A stretch of DNA of 64,000 nt from Candidatus Thiothrix anitrata (GCF_017901155.1 NZ_CP072800.1:186001-250000); one strand, 5' to 3'; numbered from the stretch's first letter, positions 40,641 through 50,251 are shown. The notes: generated from the sequence alone by a model not told the origin. Made by a program: numbers and translations.

Positions 40641-41549
40641 ATGGCGAACTTCATCATGGCGGGGGCATTACAAGCAGTTGGATTTATCCTGCTGTTTTCT
40701 GTGTTGTCCCTGTTTTTGCCACTCATGGGTTTGTTAAGCAATGCAGCCGTCGGGCTGATTACCTTACGCATGGGATGGCGACGCGGGTTATTTATCGCCC
40801 TAATCAGCAGTGCTGTGCTAGGTGGTTTAACGCTATTGATGCAAGTAAATCCCTTGGTGGGTTTTGGTTTCAGTATGCTGATTTGGCTGGCGGTAATCCT
40901 GCTAGCAACTTTACTGGGCAGCACCGTTTCTTGGTCAAAGACCTTAACGGTGCTATTAGCGGTTTCAGTGGGGGCAGTGCTGCTGTTCCACATGAATGTC
41001 AGCGATCCGGTAGCTTTTTGGCAAAATCAGCCCTTGTGGATGCAGTTTGTTGAAGTAGTAAAAAATGTACAAATGATGCCTGAGGAAATGTCCAGCAGCG
41101 AACAACAAAAGCTGCTGGATAATGCCGCAAGCATCCTTTCGGGCAGCATTGCCGGAACTGTCAGCGTATTGCTGATACTATCATTGTTGATTGCCCGGCA
41201 TTGGCAAGCCATGCTGTACAACCCCGGTGGTTTCGGCGCGGAATGGCGCGAATTGCAACTGGGAAAACCAGCCGCACTATTGATGATTGCAGTGATCACT
41301 TTGGCCTTATTCAGCCAACAAATGACCGCTATCAATATGGTGTTTGCAGGACTAACCGTGTTTTTGTTTCAGGGCATTGCCTTGGTACATGGCGTGGTTG
41401 CGCTACTACAACAGCACAAAGCTTGGCTCATTGGCATGTACATTATGCTGTTCCTGATGCCTGCTCATGGTGGCATTTTACTCGCCGCCTTCGGTATTAT
41501 TGACAGTTTAGCCGGGTTTCGCAGTCAAATTAAGGCACGTAAACGTTAA
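40641..41549 (+). CDS. DUF2232-like inner membrane protein
   Basis: A 302-residue polytopic protein (about eight transmembrane segments) inserted between rpsR and rplI. That is a position where DUF2232 (YybS-like) proteins occur in many Gammaproteobacteria. It begins MANFIMAGALQAVGF and ends with a basic QIKARKR. No catalytic motif is visible, and the function is unknown. Confidence 0.75.
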   Translation: MANFIMAGALQAVGFILLFSVLSLFLPLMGLLSNAAVGLITLRMGWRRGLFIALISSAVLGGLTLLMQVNPLVGFGFSMLIWLAVILLATLLGSTVSWSKTLTVLLAVSVGAVLLFHMNVSDPVAFWQNQPLWMQFVEVVKNVQMMPEEMSSSEQQKLLDNAASILSGSIAGTVSVLLILSLLIARHWQAMLYNPGGFGAEWRELQLGKPAALLMIAVITLALFSQQMTAINMVFAGLTVFLFQGIALVHGVVALLQQHKAWLIGMYIMLFLMPAHGGILLAAFGIIDSLAGFRSQIKARKR

Positions 41550-41595
41550 GTTTTAAGCGCAGGTGACACACCTGCTTACAGACAAGGTGAGAACG

Positions 41596-42042
41596 ATGGA
41601 AATCATTCTGCTGAAGAAAGTAGAAAATCTGGGAACACTCGGCAATGTTGTCAATGTGCGCTCAGGCTATGCACGCAATTTCTTGATTCCTCAGGGAAAA
41701 GCAAAAATGGCGACCAAAGCTAACATGGCGGAATTTGAAGCCCGTCGTGCAGAATTGGAAGCAGAAGCAGCTGATATTTTGACGGCTGCACAAGCACGTA
41801 AAGCACAATTGGATGGCATGGTTATCACCATTCAAGCGAAAGCGGGCAACGAAGGCAAACTGTTCGGTTCCGTGTCTAACCACGAAATTGCTGAAGCCAT
41901 CAATGCTGCTGGTGTTAGCCTTGAGCGTCGTGAAATTCGTATGCCAGAAGGCGCACTGCGTCACTTGGGTGAATTTGAAATCGGCGTACACCTGCACACT
42001 GAAGTTGATGCTACCGTTAAAGTTGTTGTCGAAGCGGAATAA
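41596..42042 (+). CDS. rplI: 50S ribosomal protein L9
   Basis: A 148-residue ribosomal protein with the family signature [21 protein letters not shown], a long connecting helix and a C-terminal domain ([16 protein letters not shown]). The start at 41596 ([13 protein letters not shown]) is set by AAGGTGAG upstream; the in-frame TTG-type extension to 41563 is not conserved. It is followed by an intrinsic terminator. Confidence 0.98.
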   Translation: MEIILLKKVENLGTLGNVVNVRSGYARNFLIPQGKAKMATKANMAEFEARRAELEAEAADILTAAQARKAQLDGMVITIQAKAGNEGKLFGSVSNHEIAEAINAAGVSLERREIRMPEGALRHLGEFEIGVHLHTEVDATVKVVVEAE

Positions 42043-42072
42043 TCCCGTAACGTTAACGACTGAAGCATCCTT

Positions 42073-42105
42073 AAAACCCGTACATAGTAATATGCTGCGG
42101 GTTTT
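42073..42105 (+). terminator. Intrinsic terminator after rplI
   Basis: AAAACCCG (42073-42080) pairs with CGGGTTTT (42098-42105) around a 17-nt loop; the 3' arm provides the U-tract. It closes the rpsF-rplI transcript before dnaB. Confidence 0.65.
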
Positions 42106-42198
42106 GACTTGTCCACAGTATTTCCACCACTTATCCCTAGCATCTACACAAAGCTGCCACTAACATACGGCCTCTGATTTCCAGTACACTTGGCGGCT

Positions 42199-43581
42199 AT
42201 GGCAGAGTCTTACGAATCCCTGAAAATTCCTCCCCACTCCATTGAGGCCGAACAATCTGTTCTGGGCGGCTTACTCCTGAGCGGGTTATCCAATGACAGC
42301 AGCGCATGGGACACCATCGCGGACAAAGTGGTAGAAAACGATTTTTACCGCCAAGATCACCGGCTCATTTTCCGTGCAATTGCAGATCTTGCGGAGGACA
42401 ATAAGCCGCTGGATTTAATCACCGTTTCCGAGTGGCTCAAACAACGTAATGAATTAGAAAACGCGGGTGGCTTTGTCTACCTAGCGACAATGGCTAAAGA
42501 CACGCCCAGTGCTGCCAATATCAAAGCTTACGCGGAAATCGTGCGGGAAAAAGCTATTCTGCGGCAATTGATCAGCGTCGGCACGAGTATTGCGGATTCA
42601 GCCTTTAACGCTCAAGGACGTGCTAGTAAAGAGCTACTGGACGAAGCAGAACAAAAAGTATTCAAAATCGCTGAACATGGTTCAAAGCAAGGGCAAGTTT
42701 TCAAACCTTTGAAAAAATTGTTGAAAGTCACCCTAGAGCACATCGAAGAACTCAGCAAAATCAACACCAATATCACGGGTGTTTCCACAGGTTACACCGA
42801 CCTCGACGAAATGACTTCGGGCTTACAGAAAGGGGACTTGGTGATTGTCGCGGGGCGGCCATCGATGGGAAAGACCACTTTCTCGATGAACATCGCCGAA
42901 TACGCCGCCGCTCACAAAAAATTACCGACCGCTATTTTCAGTATGGAAATGCCCGCCGAACAATTGACTCTGAGAATGTTGTCGTCAATGGGTCGGGTAG
43001 ACCAGCACCGCTTGCGCACGGGGAAACTGACCGACGAAGACTGGCCGCGTGTGGCGACGGCGGTAAAAATCTTTTCCGACGTGCCAATGTTTATCGACGA
43101 CAGCCCTGCCCTGTCACCTACGGAAGTCCGCGCCCGCGCCCGTCGTTTAATGCGCGAACACGGGCAACTCGGTTTGATCGTGCTCGACTACCTGCAATTG
43201 ATGCAAACCGGGGCAGCGACAGAAAACCGCGCCACCGAGATTTCGGAAATTTCCCGCTCACTCAAAGCCTTAGCCAAAGAGTTAAGCGTGCCCGTCATCG
43301 CGCTTTCCCAGCTTAACCGCAGCTTGGAGCAACGCCCAAACAAGCGTCCGGTAATGTCGGATTTACGCGAATCGGGCGCGATTGAACAAGATGCTGACAT
43401 TATCATCTTCATTTACCGTGATGAGGTCTACAACCCCGAATCCCCCGACAAAGGCACAGCGGAAATCATTATCGCCAAGCAGCGTAATGGCCCGATTGGT
43501 ACGTGTCGGCTTACGTTCCTCGGTAAATACACCCGGTTTGAAAATTATACCCCTGATGTTTATACCCCCGGATTTGAATAA
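42199..43581 (+). CDS. dnaB: Replicative DNA helicase DnaB
   Basis: The hexameric 5'-3' replicative helicase, 460 residues. The N-terminal domain begins with IPPHSIEAEQSVLGGLLLS. The RecA-like domain has Walker A AGRPSMGKTTFSMN, Walker B IVLDYLQLM, and SDLRESGAIEQDADIIIFIY. I chose the ATG at 42199 over the in-frame TTG at 42190. No intein is present. The DciA-like protein at 12.0 kb may load it. Confidence 0.98.
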   Translation: MAESYESLKIPPHSIEAEQSVLGGLLLSGLSNDSSAWDTIADKVVENDFYRQDHRLIFRAIADLAEDNKPLDLITVSEWLKQRNELENAGGFVYLATMAKDTPSAANIKAYAEIVREKAILRQLISVGTSIADSAFNAQGRASKELLDEAEQKVFKIAEHGSKQGQVFKPLKKLLKVTLEHIEELSKINTNITGVSTGYTDLDEMTSGLQKGDLVIVAGRPSMGKTTFSMNIAEYAAAHKKLPTAIFSMEMPAEQLTLRMLSSMGRVDQHRLRTGKLTDEDWPRVATAVKIFSDVPMFIDDSPALSPTEVRARARRLMREHGQLGLIVLDYLQLMQTGAATENRATEISEISRSLKALAKELSVPVIALSQLNRSLEQRPNKRPVMSDLRESGAIEQDADIIIFIYRDEVYNPESPDKGTAEIIIAKQRNGPIGTCRLTFLGKYTRFENYTPDVYTPGFE

Positions 43582-43607
43582 TTGTTACAAACCGCTACAC
43601 TGCCCGC

Positions 43608-44681
43608 ATGAAACGATCTGCACACGCCATTATTGACACCGCTGCTTTACGCCACAACCTTGCGCGTTGCCGCGAGGTTGCTCCCAACAGTTTGGCAATG
43701 GCTGTCATCAAAGCCAATGCGTATGGGCATAACATGCTCAAAACCGCTGAAACCCTGAGCCATGCCAATGGTTTTGCAGTATCTTGCCTGCAAGAAGCCT
43801 TGGAGCTGCGGCAAGCACGTTTCATTCACCCGATTGTGGTACTACAAGGCTTTCACACCATGCAAAGCATGAAAGCCATTGCCGAACACCGCCTGCGAGC
43901 TGTTATCCACGACCGTCATCAACTGGAATTGCTGGACAGCGCACCTGCCTCCATCAAGTTAGATGTAGCGTTAAAACTCGACACCGGAATGCACCGCTTA
44001 GGCTTACCCATCGAGCAGGCACGCACCCTGTTTGAACGCTTAAGTAAACACCCCAACATTAAACCGACCCCGTGGTTAATGACCCACATGGCCTGTGCGA
44101 ACGAGCCAGAAAACCCGCACACACAGCAACAACTGGAACGTTTCGCGAAATACACCGATGACCTGCAAGCCCCACGCAGTATCGGCAATTCCGCCAGCAT
44201 CCTCGCTTGGCCTGAAAGTCACGTTAACTGGGTACGCCCCGGCATTATGCTGTACGGCTCTTCACCGTTTGCGCATGGCAATGCACGCCGCGACGGGCTG
44301 GAAGCGGTAATGACGCTGAGCGCACCACTGGTCGCGATTCATACCATTCCCAAAGGTGAAAGCATTGGCTATGGCGCAAGCTGGACATGCCTGGAAGACA
44401 CCCGTACTGGCGTTGTCGCCTGCGGTTACGCTGATGGCTATCCGCGCCATGCTCCCACTGGTACACCGGTATGGATCAATGGCAAAGAAAGTCGGATTCT
44501 GGGTCGGGTTTCAATGGACATGATCGTCATCGACTTAACTGCAATTGAAGCCCGCATAGGGGATCAAGTCGAGTTATGGGGTAAACACCTTCCTGTTGAT
44601 CGTATCGCTCAAGCAGCGGGAACTATTAGCTACGAATTGTTGTGCAATGCTGGCAATCAATGTCAACATACCTACGTTTGA
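43608..44681 (+). CDS. alr: Alanine racemase
   Basis: A PLP-dependent racemase producing D-Ala for Ddl. It has 357 residues. The PLP lysine is in MAVIKANAYGHNML (about residue 35) and the second catalytic tyrosine in GESIGYGASWTC (about 255). It also has LGRVSMDMIVIDLT. It follows dnaB by 26 nt, the usual gammaproteobacterial neighbour order. Confidence 0.97.
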   Translation: MKRSAHAIIDTAALRHNLARCREVAPNSLAMAVIKANAYGHNMLKTAETLSHANGFAVSCLQEALELRQARFIHPIVVLQGFHTMQSMKAIAEHRLRAVIHDRHQLELLDSAPASIKLDVALKLDTGMHRLGLPIEQARTLFERLSKHPNIKPTPWLMTHMACANEPENPHTQQQLERFAKYTDDLQAPRSIGNSASILAWPESHVNWVRPGIMLYGSSPFAHGNARRDGLEAVMTLSAPLVAIHTIPKGESIGYGASWTCLEDTRTGVVACGYADGYPRHAPTGTPVWINGKESRILGRVSMDMIVIDLTAIEARIGDQVELWGKHLPVDRIAQAAGTISYELLCNAGNQCQHTYV

Positions 44682-44765
44682 TCAAAAAAATAACAAAAAA
44701 TACTGGCAATTGCTCAATCTTTTGCTAGTCTCTGTCCATCTGTAATAAATTTAGTCAATGGATGG

Positions 44766-45506
44766 ATGAGCGTAATGACTGACAGGGTTAAGATTCAACA
44801 AACCAATCACAAAGCAGCAATGGCACGATCATTAGCTATGCTGATTCTCGGCATTGGTGTTTTATTGACAGTAGCTGGTTGGTGGGTTCATCAAACCACC
44901 AAACCATCATCTCCTTCCATGAACGAGCTGCAAGCACGTGCCGCACAACCCTTGCCATCAGCACAGGCGGCTACCCAAGCTATTGCTATGCCTGTGCCAG
45001 CAGCACTACCTCCAACTGCTAATCTAACCCTGCAAGACAAGCCGGAAACTCTCACCCAATATGAGCCACCTGCAGTCACGGTACACCCCACTTTACCACC
45101 ACCCCCTGAGCCACCGGAACTACCAGCACAACCGCAAGCTTCATCTGCCACAACATCCCCACAAACACCTGACGCTTTGGAGCCTACGACACCACCATCA
45201 CAACCGGTAATATCCCCAACCATCACCAATGCCCCATCAATCAATTCATCTGAAGGTTGGATTTATGCCGGACAATTCATTGACGGCACTTGGGTAGAGC
45301 GCGGCCTTGTCATTGATGCAATACTGCCTGTCGCGGGACAAAGCTACGCACTTAACTGGGGGGCAAACATTCGTGCTGCACCACCGGGTAAAGACACCGC
45401 CTTGAGTGCAACCATTGGTTACCTTCCCCAAGGTCACGCTGTTGATATTCTTCAGGTGAAAAAATCCGGCAGCAAAGGTCACGTCTGGCTAAAAATAAAA
45501 CGCTAA
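44766..45506 (+). CDS. Membrane-anchored proline-rich protein with SH3-like C-terminus
   Basis: A 246-residue protein. A short cytoplasmic start and one transmembrane segment (about 20-42) are followed by a low-complexity linker rich in P, A, T, Q (about 45-155) and a C-terminal globular part (about 160-246). The C-terminal part resembles a bacterial SH3 domain (LNWGANIRAAPPGKD, IGYLPQGHAVDILQVKKSG, HVWLKIKR). Such proteins often bind the cell wall or periplasmic partners. No specific family is recognised. It stands alone between alr and the histidine kinase gene. Confidence 0.75.
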   Translation: MSVMTDRVKIQQTNHKAAMARSLAMLILGIGVLLTVAGWWVHQTTKPSSPSMNELQARAAQPLPSAQAATQAIAMPVPAALPPTANLTLQDKPETLTQYEPPAVTVHPTLPPPPEPPELPAQPQASSATTSPQTPDALEPTTPPSQPVISPTITNAPSINSSEGWIYAGQFIDGTWVERGLVIDAILPVAGQSYALNWGANIRAAPPGKDTALSATIGYLPQGHAVDILQVKKSGSKGHVWLKIKR

Positions 45507-45590
45507 ACAGCATCACCCACGTTATCTTTCGGGCAAGACTTTGCGTTAAACTGGCAACTAAACCCTAGTTGTTGTGTCAAACCTGAAACT

Positions 45591-47048
45591 ATGATCTTAA
45601 GTATCCGCACTAAGCTATTTATTGCCATCTTTTTGGCCTGCCTGCTCACCGTGGGCGGGGTAGCTAGTGTCATGCAATTAAATTTCAAGCGCAGCTTTTT
45701 AGATTATCTCAATGAACAAGAAAGCCGCTCACTCAGCCAAATCGAAACCCAACTAATTAATTTATATGCTAACCAAGGCAGTTGGAACGTTTTGACTGAG
45801 GAACCACGACAATGGGAAAGATTATTGCGAACTGCGGTACGTAGCAGTTTATTTCCTGCCAATGGTGATGAACCTGATACCTCACTGCACCCCTTCCCTC
45901 CTCAAGCCCATGCATTAGGTGGAATGCCTCCACCACGCCACCCACTCAAACACCGGCTGGATCGCTTTACCTCGCGCATCGTGTTACTCGATAGCCAACG
46001 CAAGTTGCTCAAAGGCAATACCCGTTTCGGCACGCCTGAAGATTTACACAACCTGCAACTACAAGGCAAAATCATCGGTTACTTAGGCTTACACCGCCGT
46101 CAAAGTTTAACCGAAAAAGTCGATGTGGAATTTGCCGATCGTTGGCAGCGCATTGTGTGGATAGTGGGTTTGTTAACGTTGCCTATTACAGGTGTTTTGT
46201 CGTTTTTAGTGGCACGACACTTAGGCAGGCCGATTCAGGCATTGCGGGCGGGTACGCAACAATTAACCAGTGGCAACTACGAATTGCGCATGGCTAACAG
46301 CGGACGTGATGAGTTAGGACAATTGACGCACGATTTTAATAAGCTGGCAGAACGCTTACAGCAAAATGAAACCTCCCGCAAACAATGGATTGCTGATATT
46401 GCCCACGAATTACGCACACCGCTATCCGTTTTACGCGGGGAAATCGAAGCCCTGCAAGACGGCATTAATCAACCTGACGCGCAAACTTTCAACTCCTTGC
46501 ATCAGGAAGTCAGCCAGTTGCAGCACTTGGTTGATGACCTTTACAACCTGTCAATGTCGGACAGCGGCGCACTCAGCTACCACAAACGACCGCTGGATGT
46601 GCTTGCACTCTTGCGTGAAACCCTGACGTTACACAGCACCCAATTACACGAACAAAACTTACAAGTGGATACACTGGGGCTTGGAGTGCAGCCGGTAATG
46701 ATTCAGGGCGACCCGCAGCGTTTGCAGCAATTATTTACTAACTTATTGGAAAACAGCCTGCGCTATACTGACAAACCGGGGCAATTACGCATTGTCAGCA
46801 ACCTGCAACCACAATGGCTGGAAATTCGTTTTGAAGATTCACCACCAGATGTGCCGGATACTGCGTTACCGCGTTTGTTTGAACGTCTTTACCGGGTGGA
46901 AAGCTCACGCAATCGCGCCACGGGCGGCACAGGCATTGGCTTAAGCATTTGCCACAATATTGTCACAGCGCACGACGGCAGTATTAGCGCACACCACGCA
47001 GCGTTAGGCGGCTTGGAAATTCGGGTGCGTTTGCCGCTAAATACCTAA
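45591..47048 (+). CDS. Sensor histidine kinase, BaeS-like
   Basis: A 485-residue membrane kinase. TM1 is at about 7-27, a periplasmic sensor region (about 28-180) includes a His/Pro-rich stretch (GGMPPPRHPLKHRLDR), and TM2 is at about 183-205. Then come a HAMP domain (ARHLGRPIQALRAGTQQLTS), the phospho-acceptor helix IADIAHELRTPLSVLRGE (His near 271) and the ATPase domain with NLLENSLRYTD (N box) and GGTGIGLSICHNIV. The next gene is its response regulator, and a Spy-like protein follows, as expected of an envelope-stress or metal-stress system. Confidence 0.92.
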   Translation: MILSIRTKLFIAIFLACLLTVGGVASVMQLNFKRSFLDYLNEQESRSLSQIETQLINLYANQGSWNVLTEEPRQWERLLRTAVRSSLFPANGDEPDTSLHPFPPQAHALGGMPPPRHPLKHRLDRFTSRIVLLDSQRKLLKGNTRFGTPEDLHNLQLQGKIIGYLGLHRRQSLTEKVDVEFADRWQRIVWIVGLLTLPITGVLSFLVARHLGRPIQALRAGTQQLTSGNYELRMANSGRDELGQLTHDFNKLAERLQQNETSRKQWIADIAHELRTPLSVLRGEIEALQDGINQPDAQTFNSLHQEVSQLQHLVDDLYNLSMSDSGALSYHKRPLDVLALLRETLTLHSTQLHEQNLQVDTLGLGVQPVMIQGDPQRLQQLFTNLLENSLRYTDKPGQLRIVSNLQPQWLEIRFEDSPPDVPDTALPRLFERLYRVESSRNRATGGTGIGLSICHNIVTAHDGSISAHHAALGGLEIRVRLPLNT

Positions 47049-47061
47049 ACGGAAATACCTG

Positions 47062-47742
47062 ATGGAACGCATACTGATTGTCGAAGACGAACCCAAAATC
47101 GCCGACTTGCTGCAAAAATATTTACAAAATGCCAACTTTCAAACCGATTGGCTCATCAATGGCACGGAAGTCAGCGCGTGGGTTAAAGCGCACTTCCCTG
47201 CATTGATTTTGCTGGATGTGATGCTCCCCGGCAAAGACGGCTTGAGCGTGTGCAAAGACATCCGCCAGTTTTCCGGCGTACCTATCATTATGCTGACCGC
47301 ACGGGTGGAAGAAATTGACCGCTTATTGGGTTTAGAATTGGGCGCGGATGATTACATTTGCAAACCGTTTAGCCCACGCGAAGTTGTCGCCCGCGTCAAA
47401 GCCGTGTTACGCCGCTGGGAAAGCGTCACTCACGCCTCGCAGACGGACACTGCACCGGGTGCGCTGGTGTTAGAGCGTGACCGCCTGATCGTGCGCTCAG
47501 GGCAAGCTGAAGTCAGCCTAACGCTGGTTGAATTTGAATTGCTTGAAATTTTATATAAACAACCGGGCAGAATTTTCGGGCGGGATCAACTCATGTCAAA
47601 AGTGTACAGCGACAACCGCATTGTTTCTGACCGCACGATTGACAGCCACATTAAAAAACTGCGCAAAAAACTCGCCGATATTGCCCCGGATCAGGAATGG
47701 ATTCATTCCGTGTACTCCGTAGGTTACAAATTCGAGCCTTGA
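47062..47742 (+). CDS. OmpR/PhoB-type response regulator, BaeR-like
   Basis: A 226-residue regulator. The receiver domain (1-120) has the acidic pair in IVEDEPK, phospho-acceptor Asp in LILLDVMLPGKDGL (about residue 52), and K in DDYICKPFSPRE. The winged-helix DNA-binding domain (about 135-225) has SDRTIDSHIKKLRKKL. It is 13 nt downstream of the kinase gene, so the two form a pair. Confidence 0.95.
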   Translation: MERILIVEDEPKIADLLQKYLQNANFQTDWLINGTEVSAWVKAHFPALILLDVMLPGKDGLSVCKDIRQFSGVPIIMLTARVEEIDRLLGLELGADDYICKPFSPREVVARVKAVLRRWESVTHASQTDTAPGALVLERDRLIVRSGQAEVSLTLVEFELLEILYKQPGRIFGRDQLMSKVYSDNRIVSDRTIDSHIKKLRKKLADIAPDQEWIHSVYSVGYKFEP

Positions 47743-47885
47743 CCGCAACACCGCAGCATAGTTCCACATTGTTTACACAATTGCAGCAAAATTGCTGCGC
47801 AATCGGCGCGTATTCTTCATCTCAACGGAAAGGCAAACGCCGCTTCCGAAGAAAACATCCACACAACAGTTTAAGGAATATTCAG

Positions 47886-48290
47886 ATGAAAAAGGCATTG
47901 ATTGCAACAGCACTGATTGGGGTTTTGGGCATGACTGTCGCATTCGCAGGCCCTGGTGGTGGTGATTGTGGTGGTAAAGGTGGTCATGGCGGCTTCGGCG
48001 GACATCGCGCTCAAATGGGCGAAATGCTCACTAAAAAGCTCGACCTGACCGCTGAACAGCAAACCCAAGTTGACGCGATTATGAAAGAGCAGCGCACCAA
48101 AATGGACGAAATGCGCCAGCAAATGCAAAAACAAATGCAGGCGATGCGTACCGAAGGTGAAACTAAAGTAGCCGCACTACTAACCCCAGAACAAGCAGCA
48201 ATCTTCCAGAAAATGCAAGACCAGCGTAAACAACGTCAGGAAGAACGCCGCGAAAAAATGAAGCAGCGTTTAGAAAGTGACATGCTGTAA
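47886..48290 (+). CDS. Spy/CpxP-like periplasmic protein
   Basis: A 134-residue exported protein with a signal peptide (about 1-22, ALIGVLGMTVAFAG), a glycine-rich mature start (GGGDCGGKGGHGGFGGHR), and then helices rich in M, Q, K, R with LTXXQ motifs (LDLTAEQQTQVDAI and LLTPEQAAIFQKM). The family acts as ATP-independent chaperones or as sensors/repressors of envelope-stress kinases. It lies directly downstream of the two-component genes and is a likely target of them. The start at 47886 is the conserved signal peptide; the overlapping longer frame from 47697 is rejected. Confidence 0.9.
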   Translation: MKKALIATALIGVLGMTVAFAGPGGGDCGGKGGHGGFGGHRAQMGEMLTKKLDLTAEQQTQVDAIMKEQRTKMDEMRQQMQKQMQAMRTEGETKVAALLTPEQAAIFQKMQDQRKQRQEERREKMKQRLESDML

Positions 48291-48329
48291 CGTACTTTCG
48301 CTGTTTGAGATTTGATTTCACCTCGCATT

Positions 48330-48357
48330 GGGCAGCCACACACCGGCTGCCCCTTTT
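48330..48357 (+). terminator. Intrinsic terminator after the Spy-like gene
   Basis: GGGCAGCC (48330-48337) pairs with GGCTGCCC (48345-48352), followed by C and TTTT. Confidence 0.8.
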
Positions 48358-48451
48358 ACGTTTTTACCGCTAAATACTGATATTCCTGTTTCCGTACCAC
48401 AACATTTTTGTCTATAGTCTGGAATACAACAACATAGCCAAAGAGGTCAGT

Positions 48452-49006
48452 GTGAAGCATTCAGATCGAATTGCCGAAAAGCAGTCATTACAACGCCAAC
48501 GCGGGTTTGTGTTTAAACTGCTCCATTCACTCTTAATTGTTGTCGTGGTCGTAGGCTTGATCGTATTATATAAAACTGGAAACCTCGACTTTTTGCATGG
48601 CATACCTGCGTATCTTAGCCGTGTTTTTGAAATACCTCAGCACCAGCAACGCTCTTCACCGGATAGCCATCGTTGGAGTGATGACCTCTATGTGCAAACT
48701 AGTCGCACTCGCCCGGTAGATGCAGTACAACGCTCGCAGGAAGATAGTCTCTACAGCGAAAACAGACGCTACGCCGTGCAAGTTGCAGCGGGTTATGATT
48801 CGCGCCAACTCTATGATCTGCGTGATGCACTCATCCGTGACGGCTACGACGCTTATCTTGTCAGTCTCAACAACTCACAGGGAATGTCATTCAAATTACG
48901 GGTTGGCTCCTACACACAACGCATGGATGCTGAAGCGATGCGCGACCGCCTACGCCGCCGCTACCCACAAAAATTAGGTGGCAGTTTTATCGTTCAAGGT
49001 GAGTAA
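48452..49006 (+). CDS. SPOR-domain membrane protein
   Basis: A 184-residue bitopic protein: a cytoplasmic start, a transmembrane segment (about 24-44), a linker, and a C-terminal SPOR domain (about 106-184: YAVQVAAGYDSRQLYDLRDA, GYDAYLV, FKLRVGSYTQRMDAEAMRDR). SPOR domains bind denuded septal peptidoglycan, so a role at the division site is likely. The start is GTG 48452 behind AAGAGG. It converges with the lipoprotein gene at 49008 with almost no gap. Confidence 0.85.
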   Translation: MKHSDRIAEKQSLQRQRGFVFKLLHSLLIVVVVVGLIVLYKTGNLDFLHGIPAYLSRVFEIPQHQQRSSPDSHRWSDDLYVQTSRTRPVDAVQRSQEDSLYSENRRYAVQVAAGYDSRQLYDLRDALIRDGYDAYLVSLNNSQGMSFKLRVGSYTQRMDAEAMRDRLRRRYPQKLGGSFIVQGE

Positions 49007-49007
49007 C

Positions 49008-49499
49008 TCAGGGTTTTAACGGCTTTGTAAATAAACCGTACTGAAAATTCTGTAATCCCTGATCGGCACAATACACACTCCCCTGCATGATGTGGGCAGA
49101 AGGCGTAACCTGACCGCCGCTGATAACCAACCCCTGTACTTCCTGCCCACAACGCCATTGTTTTGCTGGAGTCCCGACCACGGCGACAACTTGGGTGGTT
49201 TTATCCAAGCGAAACACCTGAACTCGATTCAGTCCCGGTGATTTGATAAAATGGCACGGAGCCATGGGCTTTAACCACACTGATGGCGGCGACTTTCCCA
49301 GTTGCAATTGGCAACCACCACTTTGATTCCACAACACCAAATCCAATCCCGCGACTTGTACCTGATCGGTAACGTGTGCCTGCTCCGGTTGTACAGGCAA
49401 TGTTAAAGCCCTACTGTCAGACTCAGGCTTACTGCTACATCCCAACAGCAAACTGCCTGACACACCAAGCCACATCACGTACTTCAATGTACCGGCCAA
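49008..49499 (-). CDS. Lipoprotein next to Tae4-like amidase, candidate immunity protein
   Basis: A 163-residue exported lipoprotein that I do not recognise. The signal peptide ends in the lipobox LLLGC (Cys near residue 21), followed by a polar linker. Four further cysteines are visible (GGCQLQL, APCHF, WRCGQ, VYCADQ), which could form disulfides in the periplasm. The Shine-Dalgarno AGGAGG lies inside the last codons of the Tae4-like gene, and the best start is TTG 49499, 7 nt downstream of it. The genes therefore overlap and are translationally coupled. Position and location fit an immunity protein against a periplasmic amidase. Known Tai4 proteins are small helical periplasmic proteins, and no resemblance is visible. 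Confidence 0.7.
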   Translation of the reverse strand: MAGTLKYVMWLGVSGSLLLGCSSKPESDSRALTLPVQPEQAHVTDQVQVAGLDLVLWNQSGGCQLQLGKSPPSVWLKPMAPCHFIKSPGLNRVQVFRLDKTTQVVAVVGTPAKQWRCGQEVQGLVISGGQVTPSAHIMQGSVYCADQGLQNFQYGLFTKPLKP

Positions 49500-50251
49500 A
49501 ACCAAACCTCCTCAGCTCGCTCGAAATAATCCAGCGATCCATTAGCCATACCGGGGCCTTCCAGCGAAGGGTCTAACTCACGACGAATAATTCCGGTACC
49601 ATCCCACAAATCAATATGATCCCCCTGATTACCCACGCCCCAAAAATTGTGGAAGCAAACAAATCCGGTACGCCCCTTATACGCCCCCCAACTCACATTC
49701 TTGCGTACCTCTACCTGTCCAAAACGCTCTGAACGGCGACGCATCCAATCCGCCAATTCACGCGCCCGCAATGTATGGCCTTTGTGCCCACGATACCAAC
49801 AAGTTGCTTTGTCATAACCGCGTAACAAATCGCTACGCAACAAACACGTTCCCATCAAAATGGCGCACTGATTGTCAAAATTTGGCATATCGTGCACATC
49901 ACGGCACGGGAACACCTCACCCTCTCCAGAAGTCGGATGGTTACGCCATAATTTACGGAAATCTAAATTCGGGCCTTCCATCGGCAACGTTACAACTTCC
50001 AATGGCACAATGGGCGGTGAAGGAATAACTGGTGGCGGTACAGGTGCAACGGGCGGAACCACTGGAGGCACTGGAGGTATTGGTTGTGGACTTGGTGCAG
50101 GTGTAACTGGTGGTGCTGACACCGAACCACTCTGGGGAGAATTGATAGGAACCGGTGGCACAACCGGCGTTGGCGGAGTAATCTCCGGAACTGATGGTCG
50201 TCTCAACCACGAGAACAAACGCTCCCATAAAGTAGGGCTTGAGTTAGGCAT
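49484..50251 (-). CDS. Tae4-like amidase with proline-rich N-terminus
   Basis: A 255-residue protein. Residues 20-90 are a proline-rich low-complexity segment (PVVPPVAPVPPPVIPSPP), and residues 93-255 resemble type VI secretion amidase effector 4, an NlpC/P60-like peptidoglycan peptidase. Key residues fit: catalytic Cys129 in FDNQCAILMG, His212 and Asp214 in GDHIDLWDG, and the conserved RARELADWM helix between them. No signal peptide is visible, as expected for an effector delivered by contact-dependent secretion. The ribosome binding site is AAGGAG. No type VI structural genes are in this window, so the delivery route is unproven. Alternatively it is a housekeeping cell-wall amidase. Confidence 0.8.
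   Translation of the reverse strand: MPNSSPTLWERLFSWLRRPSVPEITPPTPVVPPVPINSPQSGSVSAPPVTPAPSPQPIPPVPPVVPPVAPVPPPVIPSPPIVPLEVVTLPMEGPNLDFRKLWRNHPTSGEGEVFPCRDVHDMPNFDNQCAILMGTCLLRSDLLRGYDKATCWYRGHKGHTLRARELADWMRRRSERFGQVEVRKNVSWGAYKGRTGFVCFHNFWGVGNQGDHIDLWDGTGIIRRELDPSLEGPGMANGSLDYFERAEEVWFWPVH

Noticed and set aside
47697-47885. N-terminal extension of the Spy-like protein overlapping the response regulator
   Set aside because: The signal peptide starts at 47886 and the extension reads over the end of the regulator gene.
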